From Desulfoscipio sp. XC116 (GTDB lineage: Bacteria; Bacillota; Desulfotomaculia; Desulfotomaculales; Desulfallaceae), in assembly GCF_039851975.1 (NCBI RefSeq), contig NZ_CP156660.1, positions 496,001 through 560,000 of the forward strand: DNA of 64,000 nucleotides, written 5' to 3'. The notes beneath the pieces are model-generated. The model saw only the letters and a list, made by a program, of their open reading frames with translations, was not told where the DNA came from and did no database searches. Position 1 is the stretch's first letter, and every line of letters begins with the position of its first letter. Both the position numbers and the translations under genes were made by a program. Shown here piece after piece: positions 44,083 to 52,624 of this stretch.

Positions 44083-45645
44083 ATGAACTGGCAGCAAATG
44101 GTTTTGTCGGTGCTGGCGGGGGCCGTTATCGGTTATATCACCAACTGGATTGCCATTCGCATGTTATTTCGGCCTCTGTACGAAAAAAGGTTGTTGGGCT
44201 TGCGAGTACCCTTTACCCCGGGGGTAATTCCCCGCGGGAAAGGGCGCCTGGCCGGTGCCATCGGCGAGGCGGTGGGCGGTATGCTGCTCACTGAGGAAAA
44301 GGTGGTGCGGCATTTGCTGCAGCCGGAAGTAGAAGAGCAAATGCGGTGCTATCTGGCCGATGGCGTGACTAAAACACGGGAACGTGGGATTGGTGTTGGC
44401 GAAGCGTTGGGCGACCCCGGGGGAGAGTCGCAGTTTTTCCTGAAGTTAACTGAACTGTTTTCCGGCCTGGCGGTAAAGCTGGTCCGGGGTGACGCATCCC
44501 GCCGGGTGGCGGGCCAACTGGCGCGGGAAGTTGCGGATTATCTGCTTGATCGGACTGTCGCAGATACGATTGACGCGTTAAATGCGGCCGGCTCAGGTGA
44601 TGCGTTGTTGGATGCTCCGGAGCAGCTGCCTGCGGTATTATTGCAGCAGCCGGCCGTGCAGCAGGAACTGCAGCGCCGTTTGTCCGCGGCAATCGAAAAC
44701 TTTCTCAATAGCTCTCGGACGGTTGGTTATTACTTACCCGGTGCCGTGCAAGAGGGTATGCACCAGTTTGTTGAAGACCAGGCCCCCCGCATTATCGCGG
44801 CGATTGAGCAGTATGTCAATTCCCCGGGGGCCCGGCAAGCCATAAAAGGCCGCATCGAGGAATTTTTTGAAAGCACGACCATCAAGCGGTTTGTCAATGG
44901 GCTGTTTCAGCTTATGGGCAATGGCAGCGATATGCTGGTGCAGCGGCTGGCTGTGGAAATAACCCGGTTTTTCGCCGATGAAAAGAACCGGGCGGAAATT
45001 GTCAATCGCTTGCATTTGCTGGTGGATGAAACGCTGGAAAAAAGTATTAGTGATATTGTCGCCGGTTTGGATGACGCCGGTAAACGGGAAAAGGCCGCCG
45101 AGATAGCCGCCCGGGCTGTGGACAAGCTGCGCGATCCGGCTGTAGCCGCTGCCTTGACCGGTGCCGCCGGGGAATTGATTGACGGAAACCGCGGCCGGAC
45201 CTGGCGGGAGCTGCTTGACCGGGCTAATCCCGACTGGCCTGCGCAGCTGGCGGTTTTTGGCGAGCGTTTGGTGAAAAATTTATGGGAACGGGATGCGCTG
45301 GCGCAGGGTGTGGATGCGCTGGTGCGGCGGGAAATAGCAGCGGTTTGGCAACTGCCGCTGAGTCGTGTGCTGGACCTGCTGCCCGACGGTTTTATAACCG
45401 ATTCCGATGAAACGGTCACCAGGCTGTACCGCTATCTGGTGCGGAAACAGGCACCGGGGCTGCTGCGGTTTATTGATATCAGGGGCATGGTGCGGCAGCG
45501 GGTGGAGGAGCTTGATGAACTGCAGGTGGAGGAAATGCTGCTCGGTATCATGCGCCGGGAACTGGTGGCTATTACCTGGCTGGGGGGGCTGCTGGGGGCT
45601 GTGCTGGGCGTGGTTACTGTTGCCATGCAATATATAATGAAATAA
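44083..45645 (+). CDS. DUF445-family membrane protein (YheB-like)
   Basis: The 520-residue protein begins with a membrane helix followed by YITNWIAIRMLFRPLYEKR and VPFTPGVIPRGKGRLAGAIGEAVG, the DUF445 signature. A long helical soluble part follows, and a second membrane helix lies at the extreme C-terminus (TWLGGLLGAVLGVVTVAM), repeating the layout of the family. YheB-type proteins are sporulation- or envelope-associated in Firmicutes; no activity is known. ATG 44083 is preferred, with GGAAGG upstream. Confidence 0.85.
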   Translation: MNWQQMVLSVLAGAVIGYITNWIAIRMLFRPLYEKRLLGLRVPFTPGVIPRGKGRLAGAIGEAVGGMLLTEEKVVRHLLQPEVEEQMRCYLADGVTKTRERGIGVGEALGDPGGESQFFLKLTELFSGLAVKLVRGDASRRVAGQLAREVADYLLDRTVADTIDALNAAGSGDALLDAPEQLPAVLLQQPAVQQELQRRLSAAIENFLNSSRTVGYYLPGAVQEGMHQFVEDQAPRIIAAIEQYVNSPGARQAIKGRIEEFFESTTIKRFVNGLFQLMGNGSDMLVQRLAVEITRFFADEKNRAEIVNRLHLLVDETLEKSISDIVAGLDDAGKREKAAEIAARAVDKLRDPAVAAALTGAAGELIDGNRGRTWRELLDRANPDWPAQLAVFGERLVKNLWERDALAQGVDALVRREIAAVWQLPLSRVLDLLPDGFITDSDETVTRLYRYLVRKQAPGLLRFIDIRGMVRQRVEELDELQVEEMLLGIMRRELVAITWLGGLLGAVLGVVTVAMQYIMK

Positions 45646-45711
45646 GGTTAAAAACTGTTGACCTTGATTATGTTTTTACTGTATACTGAGATGTAGATTT
45701 CATTTAATATT

Positions 45712-46000
45712 AAAGGTTATGAAGGGGATCAATACCTGCAGGCCGCGCCAACAGAGAGCTGGGTTGCTGAAAGCCAGTGCCGGAACAGGTTGAGGCATCG
45801 CCCCGGAACTGCTTTGTCGAAAGGCTGTCGCCTGGTAGGCGAAGTCGGGAACAGGTGGCCCGTTATTGCCGTCGTGTCGCTGACACACTCAAGGGGCTTT
45901 CGCCGCCGGGCGGAAGCAAGCAGGGTGGTACCGCGGGAGGAATTTAGCGCCTCTCGTCCCTGGTGTTTATTCACCAGGGACGGGAGGCTTTGTATTTTAT
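45712..46000 (+). promoter_or_regulatory. T-box leader (probably Ile) with terminator
   Basis: The T-box sequence AGGGTGGTACCGCGGG lies at 45922-45937 and the stem I AGAGAG...GCTGAAAG features at 45755-45785. A GC-rich terminator (45950-45987, arms CTCGTCCCTGGTG/CACCAGGGACGGG) is followed by CTTTGTATTTTATT. Uncharged tRNA binding should favour the antiterminator and turn the operon on. In stem I, the specifier loop between CAGGT and CCCC reads UGAGGCAUCG, so AUC (Ile) is the most plausible codon; that reading is not certain. It controls the ilv-leu operon. Confidence 0.93.
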
Positions 46001-46044
46001 TCAGTATTCTTATGAGATCGGTGATTTGTTTTTAACATCAAACT

Positions 46045-46206
46045 GGAGGGAAGTGTACCTAGGGTTCCGCCTCTTCATTGAGGGACTGGACCAAGCGGTA
46101 CAGACCGCCGGGCTTAATTGCCGGAGGTTACACCGTGGGGATAAAAGACCCAAGCGGATAGGTTCCACCCTTGGAAAATATCAGCGGGGTCTTATTTATT
46201 TTTATA
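46045..46206 (+). promoter_or_regulatory. ppGpp riboswitch (ykkC subtype 2a) with terminator
   Basis: Signature elements of the ykkC aptamer class appear in order: CTAGGGTTCCG (46060-46070), GGACTGGACCAAGCGG, and GGGGATAAAAGACCC (46137-46151). The closing stem is ACCTA (46057-46061) with TAGGT (46159-46163). AAGACCC (46145-46151) can instead pair with GGGTCTT (46187-46193), followed by ATTTATTTTT, making a terminator that excludes the aptamer's 3' part. The variant ykkC class upstream of branched-chain amino acid genes is known to sense ppGpp; guanidine and PRPP are the alternatives for related aptamers. Confidence 0.88.
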
Positions 46207-46343
46207 GATTTTTTTAAGTTGGTACGGGGGGTGAAAAAACAGCGGCTGTTAATTAACCGGTAGTGGCGGGTAAATTTCGACATTTAGTGGTCATATTTGG
46301 GTTTAACCTAAAATTAACTGAATCATAACAGGAGTGTGAAGTT

Positions 46344-47222
46344 ATGGGCCTTATAATTTATTTGGATGGTAAATATGTACCTGAGGAAGAAGCGGTTGTA
46401 TCGGTATTTGACCATGGTTTACTATACGGTGATGGTGTGTTCGAGGGCATTCGGGCTTATCACAACCGGGTTTTTAAACTGCCCGAACATCTGGAAAGAT
46501 TGTATGAATCAGCCCGCACCCTGACACTGGCCATTCCCGTCAGCATCGAGGAAATGCAGGAAGTCGTGCTGGAAACCCTGCGCCGTAATAATTTGCGGGA
46601 TGCTTATATCCGTTTGGTGGTAACCAGGGGTAAAGGTGATCTGGGTTTGGACCCCCGCAAATGCTCGCGGGCCACTGTATTCTGTATTGCGGCTTCCATT
46701 CAGCTTTATCCGGAGGAATTGTATGAGCAGGGTTTGGAAATGGTCACTGTGGCCACCCGGCGCAACCTGGCGGAGGCCTGTAATCCCAGGGTTAAATCTC
46801 TCAACTACCTGAACAACATTTACGCTAAAATTGAAGCTGCTTTAGCCGGTGTGCCCGAGGCTATTATGCTCAATCAAGAAGGTTATGTAGCCGAGGCTAC
46901 CGGAGATAACCTTTTCCTGGTTAAAAAAGGCAAGCTTATTACTCCGCCTATCTATGTGGGGCTGTTGGAGGGTGTTACCCGCAATGCCGTAATAGATTTA
47001 GCCCGGCAAAAAGGCATTGTCGTGGAGGAAAAAGTATTTACCCGGCATGATGTGTATAATGCCGATGAATGCTTCCTTACCGGTACGGCGGCTGAATTAA
47101 TCCCCTGCGTGCGGGTGGATGGCCGCACTATCGGCAGCGGCAAACCCGGCGAAGTATTTCGGAGCTTGCTTAAAGACTTCCGGGCACTGACCAAGCTGGA
47201 CGGACCGGTTATATTTGAGTAA
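46344..47222 (+). CDS. ilvE: Branched-chain amino acid aminotransferase
   Basis: The 292-residue class IV PLP enzyme has the family features FDHGLLYGDGVFEGIRAY (about 21-38), NPRVKSLNYLNNIYAK with the PLP Lys (about 153), EATGDNLFLVKKGKL and GLLEGVTRNAVIDLA. It catalyses the last step to Val, Leu and Ile using glutamate. It is the first gene after the tandem T-box/ppGpp leader, with AGGAGTGTG before its ATG. Normal length. Confidence 0.94.
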   Translation: MGLIIYLDGKYVPEEEAVVSVFDHGLLYGDGVFEGIRAYHNRVFKLPEHLERLYESARTLTLAIPVSIEEMQEVVLETLRRNNLRDAYIRLVVTRGKGDLGLDPRKCSRATVFCIAASIQLYPEELYEQGLEMVTVATRRNLAEACNPRVKSLNYLNNIYAKIEAALAGVPEAIMLNQEGYVAEATGDNLFLVKKGKLITPPIYVGLLEGVTRNAVIDLARQKGIVVEEKVFTRHDVYNADECFLTGTAAELIPCVRVDGRTIGSGKPGEVFRSLLKDFRALTKLDGPVIFE

Positions 47223-47323
47223 ATGATTTATTCACTAAACCATAATTTTGATTCGGTCTTTGTATTTGGGTATAACTATCGTTATTTGCAAACAGGTTTG
47301 CTGTTTGGATAGGAGGATTAAAA

Positions 47324-48988
47324 TTGCGCAGCGATGCTATGAAAAAGGGGCTGGAAAAAGCCCCCCACCGTTCTTTGTTCAAAGCGCTGGGTATGACCGA
47401 GCAGGAACTGGAGCGGCCCATTATTGGCGTAGTCAATTCATTTAACGAAATAGTGCCCGGACATCTGCACCTGCGCGAAATCACCGAGGCGGTCAAGGCC
47501 GGTATCCGCATGAACGGCGGCACCCCCATGGAGTTTCCCGCCATAGCGGTGTGCGACGGTATTGCCATGAACCATGAGGGCATGAAATATTCCCTGGCTA
47601 GCCGGGAAATTATTGCCGACTCGGTGGAAGTAATGAGCATGGCTCATCCCTTCGACGGCCTGGTGCTGGTTACGGCTTGCGACAAGGTGGTGCCCGGCAT
47701 GCTGATGGCCGCGGCCCGGATTAATATACCCGCCATTGTAGTCAGCGGCGGGCCAATGCTGGCCGGTCGTCATGCAGGCCGGGATGTGTCCCTCAGCAAC
47801 ATATTCGAGGCTGTGGGTGCGGTGCGGGCCGGTAAAATGACCGAGGCCGAACTGGCTGAAATTGAAGAATCGGTGTGCCCGGGATGTGGTTCTTGTGCCG
47901 GTATGTTTACCGCCAATTCCATGAACTGTCTCACCGAGGCCCTGGGCATGGCCTTGCCCGGCAATGGGTCGCTGCCCGCGATTTCCGCGGCGCGCCGGCG
48001 CCTGGCTAAATTGAGCGGTATGCGGGTGGTCGATTTAGTGCGGGAAAATCTGTGTCCTTCGGATATTATGACCGCTAAGGCATTCGCCAACGGTTTGGCC
48101 CTGGATATGGCCCTGGGCTGCTCCACTAATACGGTGCTGCATTTGCCCGCCATTGCCCACGAGGCCGGGGTGGAAATAAACCTGGATATTATAAATCAGG
48201 TCAGCGGGAAAACCCCCAACCTGTGCAAACTCAGCCCCATGGGGCCGTACTTTATGCAAGATTTGGATGAGGCCGGGGGGGTATCCGCCGTGCTCTGTGA
48301 ACTGATAGCCCACGGGCTGGCTGACGGCAGTGCGGCAACCGTTACCGGTAAGACGCTGGGCGAAAATGTGTCCGGCGCGGCGATAAAACGCGGTGAGGTT
48401 ATCCGCGGCGCAGCCGACCCGTACAGTCCCAGCGGCGGTATTGCCGTGCTGTACGGCAGCCTGGCCCCCGGCGGAGCGGTGGTGAAAAAGGCCGGGGTAG
48501 CCCCGGAAATGCTCAAACACCGCGGGCCGGCACGGGTGTTTAATTCCGAGGATGAGGCCTGCCGGGCCCTTATAGATAGGCAAATCCAAAAGGGCGACGT
48601 TATTGTTATCAGATACGAAGGGCCCAAGGGCGGTCCGGGTATGCGGGAAATGCTTACCCCCACTGCTACGGTTGCCGGATTGGGAATGGATAAGGATGTG
48701 GCATTGATTACCGACGGGCGGTTTTCCGGAGCCACCCGGGGGGCTTCTATCGGACACGTTACTCCCGAAGCCGCCGAGGGCGGTCCCATTGCTGCGCTTA
48801 AAGACGGCGATCTAATTGAGATTAATATACCCGAGTGTAAGCTGGATGTGCTTTTAAGCGATGAAGAGCTGGCCGCCCGGCTGGGCCGGTGGGTGAAGCC
48901 CGAGCCCAAAGTGCGCAAAGGCTACCTGGCCCGGTATGCCCAACTGGTCACTTCGGCGGGTACCGGGGCTGTTTTGAAAAAACTATAG
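47324..48988 (+). CDS. ilvD: Dihydroxy-acid dehydratase
   Basis: The 554-residue protein opens [17 protein letters not shown] from a TTG start with AGGAGG upstream. Iron-sulfur ligands are visible in [10 protein letters not shown] and [43 protein letters not shown] near the C-terminus is the second family signature. It dehydrates dihydroxy-isovalerate and dihydroxy-methylvalerate in Val and Ile synthesis. It lies 101 bases after ilvE. Confidence 0.97.
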   Translation: MRSDAMKKGLEKAPHRSLFKALGMTEQELERPIIGVVNSFNEIVPGHLHLREITEAVKAGIRMNGGTPMEFPAIAVCDGIAMNHEGMKYSLASREIIADSVEVMSMAHPFDGLVLVTACDKVVPGMLMAAARINIPAIVVSGGPMLAGRHAGRDVSLSNIFEAVGAVRAGKMTEAELAEIEESVCPGCGSCAGMFTANSMNCLTEALGMALPGNGSLPAISAARRRLAKLSGMRVVDLVRENLCPSDIMTAKAFANGLALDMALGCSTNTVLHLPAIAHEAGVEINLDIINQVSGKTPNLCKLSPMGPYFMQDLDEAGGVSAVLCELIAHGLADGSAATVTGKTLGENVSGAAIKRGEVIRGAADPYSPSGGIAVLYGSLAPGGAVVKKAGVAPEMLKHRGPARVFNSEDEACRALIDRQIQKGDVIVIRYEGPKGGPGMREMLTPTATVAGLGMDKDVALITDGRFSGATRGASIGHVTPEAAEGGPIAALKDGDLIEINIPECKLDVLLSDEELAARLGRWVKPEPKVRKGYLARYAQLVTSAGTGAVLKKL

Positions 48989-49064
48989 GCTAATGACAGT
49001 TTCGCAACATACTTAAGAAAGCAACCTGGGTTTTCCATGATTGAGAATATGTGTAGTATACCAA

Positions 49065-49098
49065 GGTCCGGCCGACAAAATAATGTTATGGCCGGACC
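49065..49098 (+). other. Hairpin in the ilvD-ilvB spacer
   Basis: GGTCCGGCC and GGCCGGACC form a 9-bp perfect stem with a 16-base loop in the 140-bp spacer. No T-run follows, so it is more likely an RNA-processing or stability element than a terminator. Confidence 0.5.
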
Positions 49099-49128
49099 CC
49101 CAAATAATTTACCGGAGGTGGAAGGGGT

Positions 49129-50787
49129 ATGCAAAAAACCGGGGCACAAATCCTGGTGGAAAGTCTCCTGGCCGAGGGGGTGGATACTATTTTCGGCTAC
49201 CCGGGAGGGGTGGTGCTGCCGATTTACGATGTGCTGTATGATGCCGATATCCGGCATATATTGACCCGGCACGAGCAGGGCGCTGCCCATGCCGCCGATG
49301 GCTATGCCAGGGCCTCCGGTAAACCCGGAGTTTGTCTGGCCACGTCGGGGCCCGGGGCGACCAATTTAGTTACCGGCATTGCCAACGCTTATATGGATTC
49401 AGTTCCCATGGTGGCTATTACCGGGCAGGTGCCGACCTCTTTGTTGGGCAAGGACTCTTTTCAAGAGGCCGATATTACCGGCATAACATTGCCCATTACC
49501 AAACATAATTTTATAGTTAAAGACGTCAATGACGTTGCCAGGACGGTGCGGGAGGCTTTTTATATCGCCACCAGCGGCCGGCCCGGCCCGGTGCTTATCG
49601 ATATGCCCAAGGATGTGTCCGTGGGCGTGGCGGAGTACACGGACCCGGGGCCGGTGCAGCTGCCGGGATATAAAACAAATAACGAGCCGGATACCGAGCA
49701 AGTGGCCAGGGCCGTCAGGGCGATTGAAGAATCCGAGCGGCCCGTTATTTATGCCGGTGGCGGAGTAGTGAGCGGCGGAGCGCACGGAGAGCTGTTGGAG
49801 CTGGCTGAAATGCTGCTGATGCCGGTGGCTACCACACTCATGGGCCTGGGTGGTTTTCCCGGCAATCATCCGCTGTCGGTGGGCATGCTGGGCATGCACG
49901 GCAGTAAATACGCCAATTACGCCATCAACGAATGCGATTTGCTGATTGGCGTGGGAGTGCGTTTCGATGACCGGGTGACCAGTAAGCTTGAGGAATTCGC
50001 CCCCGGTGCCGTCATCATGCATATTGACATAGACCCGGCGGAAATAGGGAAAAATGTAGGGGTGGATATTCCCCTGGTGGGTGATGTCCGGCTTACCCTG
50101 CGCAAAATAATTGAGCGTCTCAGGCCCAGGCTGGCCAGTCAATGGCGGGATAAAATCGGGGTCTGGAAAAAGGAGCACCCCTTTGAATTTGTGGAAAACG
50201 GGCGCATTAAGCCCCAGGAGGTTATCCAGGAGATTTTCAACGTAACTAAAGGCAATGCCCGGATTACCACCGAAGTGGGGCAGCACCAAATGTGGGCCGC
50301 CCAGTATTACACCTTCACCCGGCCCCGGACTTTCATATCATCCGGCGGACTGGGCACCATGGGGTTCGGTTTCCCCGCGGCCATCGGCGTGCAGGTGGCC
50401 TGTCCGGATGAGACGGTTATTGATATTGCCGGGGACGGCAGCATTCAGATGAATATCCAGGAGCTGGCCACGGCGGTGCATTATAATTTGCCCGTGAAAA
50501 TAGCCATTATGAACAACGGTTTTCTGGGTATGGTCCGGCAGTGGCAGGAGCTGTTCTATAACCGCCGTTATTCCTACACCGAGCTGGATAACCCGGACTT
50601 TGTCAAGCTGGCCGAGGCCTATGGCGCCGTGGGCATACGGGTGAGCAAGAAATCAGAAGTACGGCCCGCCCTGGAGGAAGCCATGGCGTCGGCCAAACCG
50701 GTGGTGCTTGATTTTCCCATTGAGCGGGAGGAAAATGTATACCCCATGGTTCCCCCCGGCGAGCCCATCCATAAAATGCTGGGATAG
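49129..50787 (+). CDS. ilvB: Acetolactate synthase, large subunit
   Basis: The 552-residue TPP enzyme has YPGGVVLPIYDVL and RHEQGAAHAADGYARASG (catalytic Glu) at the N-terminus, the FAD/middle domain, and the TPP-Mg motif IAGDGSIQMNIQELATAVHYN...MNN near 440. It condenses pyruvate with pyruvate or 2-ketobutyrate. Its regulatory subunit ilvN follows after 11 bases. A second catalytic paralogue is encoded at 52625. Confidence 0.96.
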   Translation: MQKTGAQILVESLLAEGVDTIFGYPGGVVLPIYDVLYDADIRHILTRHEQGAAHAADGYARASGKPGVCLATSGPGATNLVTGIANAYMDSVPMVAITGQVPTSLLGKDSFQEADITGITLPITKHNFIVKDVNDVARTVREAFYIATSGRPGPVLIDMPKDVSVGVAEYTDPGPVQLPGYKTNNEPDTEQVARAVRAIEESERPVIYAGGGVVSGGAHGELLELAEMLLMPVATTLMGLGGFPGNHPLSVGMLGMHGSKYANYAINECDLLIGVGVRFDDRVTSKLEEFAPGAVIMHIDIDPAEIGKNVGVDIPLVGDVRLTLRKIIERLRPRLASQWRDKIGVWKKEHPFEFVENGRIKPQEVIQEIFNVTKGNARITTEVGQHQMWAAQYYTFTRPRTFISSGGLGTMGFGFPAAIGVQVACPDETVIDIAGDGSIQMNIQELATAVHYNLPVKIAIMNNGFLGMVRQWQELFYNRRYSYTELDNPDFVKLAEAYGAVGIRVSKKSEVRPALEEAMASAKPVVLDFPIEREENVYPMVPPGEPIHKMLG

Positions 50788-50798
50788 GAGGGGTAGAT

Positions 50799-51320
50799 AT
50801 GCTGAGGCATACTCTGGCGGTGCTGGTGGAAAACAGCCCGGGCGTGCTGGCCCGGGTGGCCGGCCTGTTCAGCCGGCGCGGATACAATATCGACAGCCTG
50901 GCGGTGGGGCGCACCGAAAGTCCCGACGTGTCCCGGATGACCATCGTTGTTGACGGTGACGAAAGGGTTTTGGAGCAGGTCACCAAACAGCTGCACAAGC
51001 TGGTGGATGTGATTAAAATAAATGATATTACCGTTGATGAATATGTTGACCGGGAACTGGTGTTAATAAAGGTAAACGCGGACTCCGCCCAGCGGGGCGA
51101 GGTGATGCAGATTGCCGATGTGTTCCGGGCCCGTATCGTGGATCTGGGCCGCAAGACACTAACACTGGAGTGTACGGGTAACGACGGTAAAATAAATGCT
51201 TTTGAAGAATCCCTGCGCCCGTACGGCATCAAGGAACTGGTACGCACAGGCAAAATTGCCATGCTTAGAGGTTCAAAATATACAGGATACCAGGATAACG
51301 GTACCAAGGAGGAGATTTAA
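50799..51320 (+). CDS. ilvN: Acetolactate synthase, regulatory small subunit
   Basis: The 173-residue protein begins with an ACT domain ([30 protein letters not shown] in part) and has the C-terminal IlvN domain ([22 protein letters not shown]). It binds valine to feedback-regulate IlvB. ATG 50799 has AGGAGGGG upstream. It sits between ilvB and ilvC at 5-11-base spacing. Confidence 0.96.
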   Translation: MLRHTLAVLVENSPGVLARVAGLFSRRGYNIDSLAVGRTESPDVSRMTIVVDGDERVLEQVTKQLHKLVDVIKINDITVDEYVDRELVLIKVNADSAQRGEVMQIADVFRARIVDLGRKTLTLECTGNDGKINAFEESLRPYGIKELVRTGKIAMLRGSKYTGYQDNGTKEEI

Positions 51321-51325
51321 TAACT

Positions 51326-52321
51326 ATGGTTAAGGTTTATTACGATCAAGATGCAGACTTAGCGGTGCTCAAAGGTAAAAAGATTGCTATCATGGGTTAC
51401 GGCAGCCAAGGGCATGCCCAGGCTCAGAACTTAAAGGACAGCGGTTTGGATGTAGTGGTGGGTTTGCGCAAGGACAGCGCCAGCTGGCCCAAAGTCGAAG
51501 CGGACGGCCTGACTGTAACCACGGTGGCCGAGGCCGCCAATCAAGCTGAAGTGATTCAAATATTGCTGCCCGACGAAACCCAGGCCCGGGTTTACGCCGA
51601 GGAAATCGCGCCTTATCTCACCGAAGGCAAGGCATTAATGTTCAGCCACGGCTTTAATATTCACTTCGGGCAAATTCAGCCGCCTAAAAATGTGGATGTG
51701 TTTATGGTGGCTCCCAAGAGTCCCGGTCACATGGTGCGCCGGATGTACGTGGATGGCCAGGGAGTGCCGGGGCTGATGGCCGTGCACCAGGACTACACGG
51801 GCCGGGCCCGGGAAACCGCCATGGCGTATGCCAAGGGCATTGGCTGTACCCGGGCGGGGGTATTTGAAACTTCCTTCGCCGAGGAAACTGAAACCGACCT
51901 GTTCGGTGAGCAGTGCGTGCTGTGCGGCGGTGTCAGCGAGCTGATCAAAGCCGGGTTTGAGACCCTGGTGGAAGCGGGCTACGCCCCGGAGATGGCTTAT
52001 TTTGAGTGCCTGCATGAAATGAAATTGATCGTGGACCTGATTAACGAGGGCGGCCTCGGCTGGATGCGCCACTCCATCAGCAATACCGCGGAATACGGCG
52101 ATTATATGGTGGGACCCCGTATCATTAATGAAGAGACCCGGGAAGAAATGCGGGCCGTGCTGGCGGAGATTCAAAACGGAGTGTTTGCCAAAGAGTGGAT
52201 GCTGGAAAACCAGGCCAACCGCCCGGTATTCAACGCGATTCGCAAGCAGGAGAAAGAGCATCTCATTGAAGAGGTGGGCGCTGAGCTGCGGGACATGATG
52301 CCCTGGCTGAAGAAAAAATAA
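51326..52321 (+). CDS. ilvC: Ketol-acid reductoisomerase, class I
   Basis: The 331-residue protein has the NADPH-binding [17 protein letters not shown] (about 25-41) and [14 protein letters not shown], then the metal site [19 protein letters not shown] and [16 protein letters not shown]. It converts acetolactate or acetohydroxybutyrate to the dihydroxy acids. Class I length. AGGAGGAG precedes its ATG. After it comes a 300-bp gap with repeats before the second ilvB. Confidence 0.97.
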   Translation: MVKVYYDQDADLAVLKGKKIAIMGYGSQGHAQAQNLKDSGLDVVVGLRKDSASWPKVEADGLTVTTVAEAANQAEVIQILLPDETQARVYAEEIAPYLTEGKALMFSHGFNIHFGQIQPPKNVDVFMVAPKSPGHMVRRMYVDGQGVPGLMAVHQDYTGRARETAMAYAKGIGCTRAGVFETSFAEETETDLFGEQCVLCGGVSELIKAGFETLVEAGYAPEMAYFECLHEMKLIVDLINEGGLGWMRHSISNTAEYGDYMVGPRIINEETREEMRAVLAEIQNGVFAKEWMLENQANRPVFNAIRKQEKEHLIEEVGAELRDMMPWLKKK

Positions 52322-52329
52322 GCCGACTC

Positions 52330-52368
52330 GGTACCCGGTACGGTACCGCCGGTACCGTACCGGGTACC
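52330..52368 (+). repeat. Perfect 18-bp palindrome after ilvC
   Basis: Two 18-base arms rich in GGTACC are separated by GCC, so the RNA would form a very stable hairpin nine bases after the ilvC stop. No T-run follows. The flank AGATGTTGAAAGATTGCGAG with heptad repeats GCGAGTT resembles the DNA beside the hairpin at 58725. Confidence 0.8.
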
Positions 52369-52454
52369 AGATGTTGAAAGATTGCGAGTTGCGAGTTGCA
52401 AGTTGAAAACGAACAGGGGTAACGCCCAATAAGTAATTTTAGCTGCGGCAGTAA

Positions 52455-52562
52455 ACTCGTGCGGCTAAAGCTGAACATCGGGACTTTAGATGGGGTTTTA
52501 GCCCCATCTAAAGTAAAAATAAGAACTTTCGCTTATAAAAGTGGGAGTCTTGGAATTGGATA
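52455..52562 (+). repeat. Hairpin repeat, uninterrupted copy
   Basis: CTTTAGATGGGG/CCCCATCTAAAG (52484-52513) is followed by TAAAAATAAGAAC, a weaker second hairpin (TTTCGCTTATAAAAGTGGGA) and CTTGGAATTGGATAAA. It is the clean form of the repeats at 23353 and 24128 and lies between ilvC and the second ilvB. Confidence 0.75.
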
Positions 52563-52624
52563 AAGAGCTTGGATGATATAATGCGCTATAGTATCGAGAG
52601 AATATGTTTTGAGGGGGACTCGCC

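Noticed and set aside
45740-45810. Reading the T-box specifier as a Leu or Val codon
   Set aside because: No CUC or GUC is placed in the specifier loop between CAGGT and CCCC; AUC is, although the exact register cannot be proven by eye.
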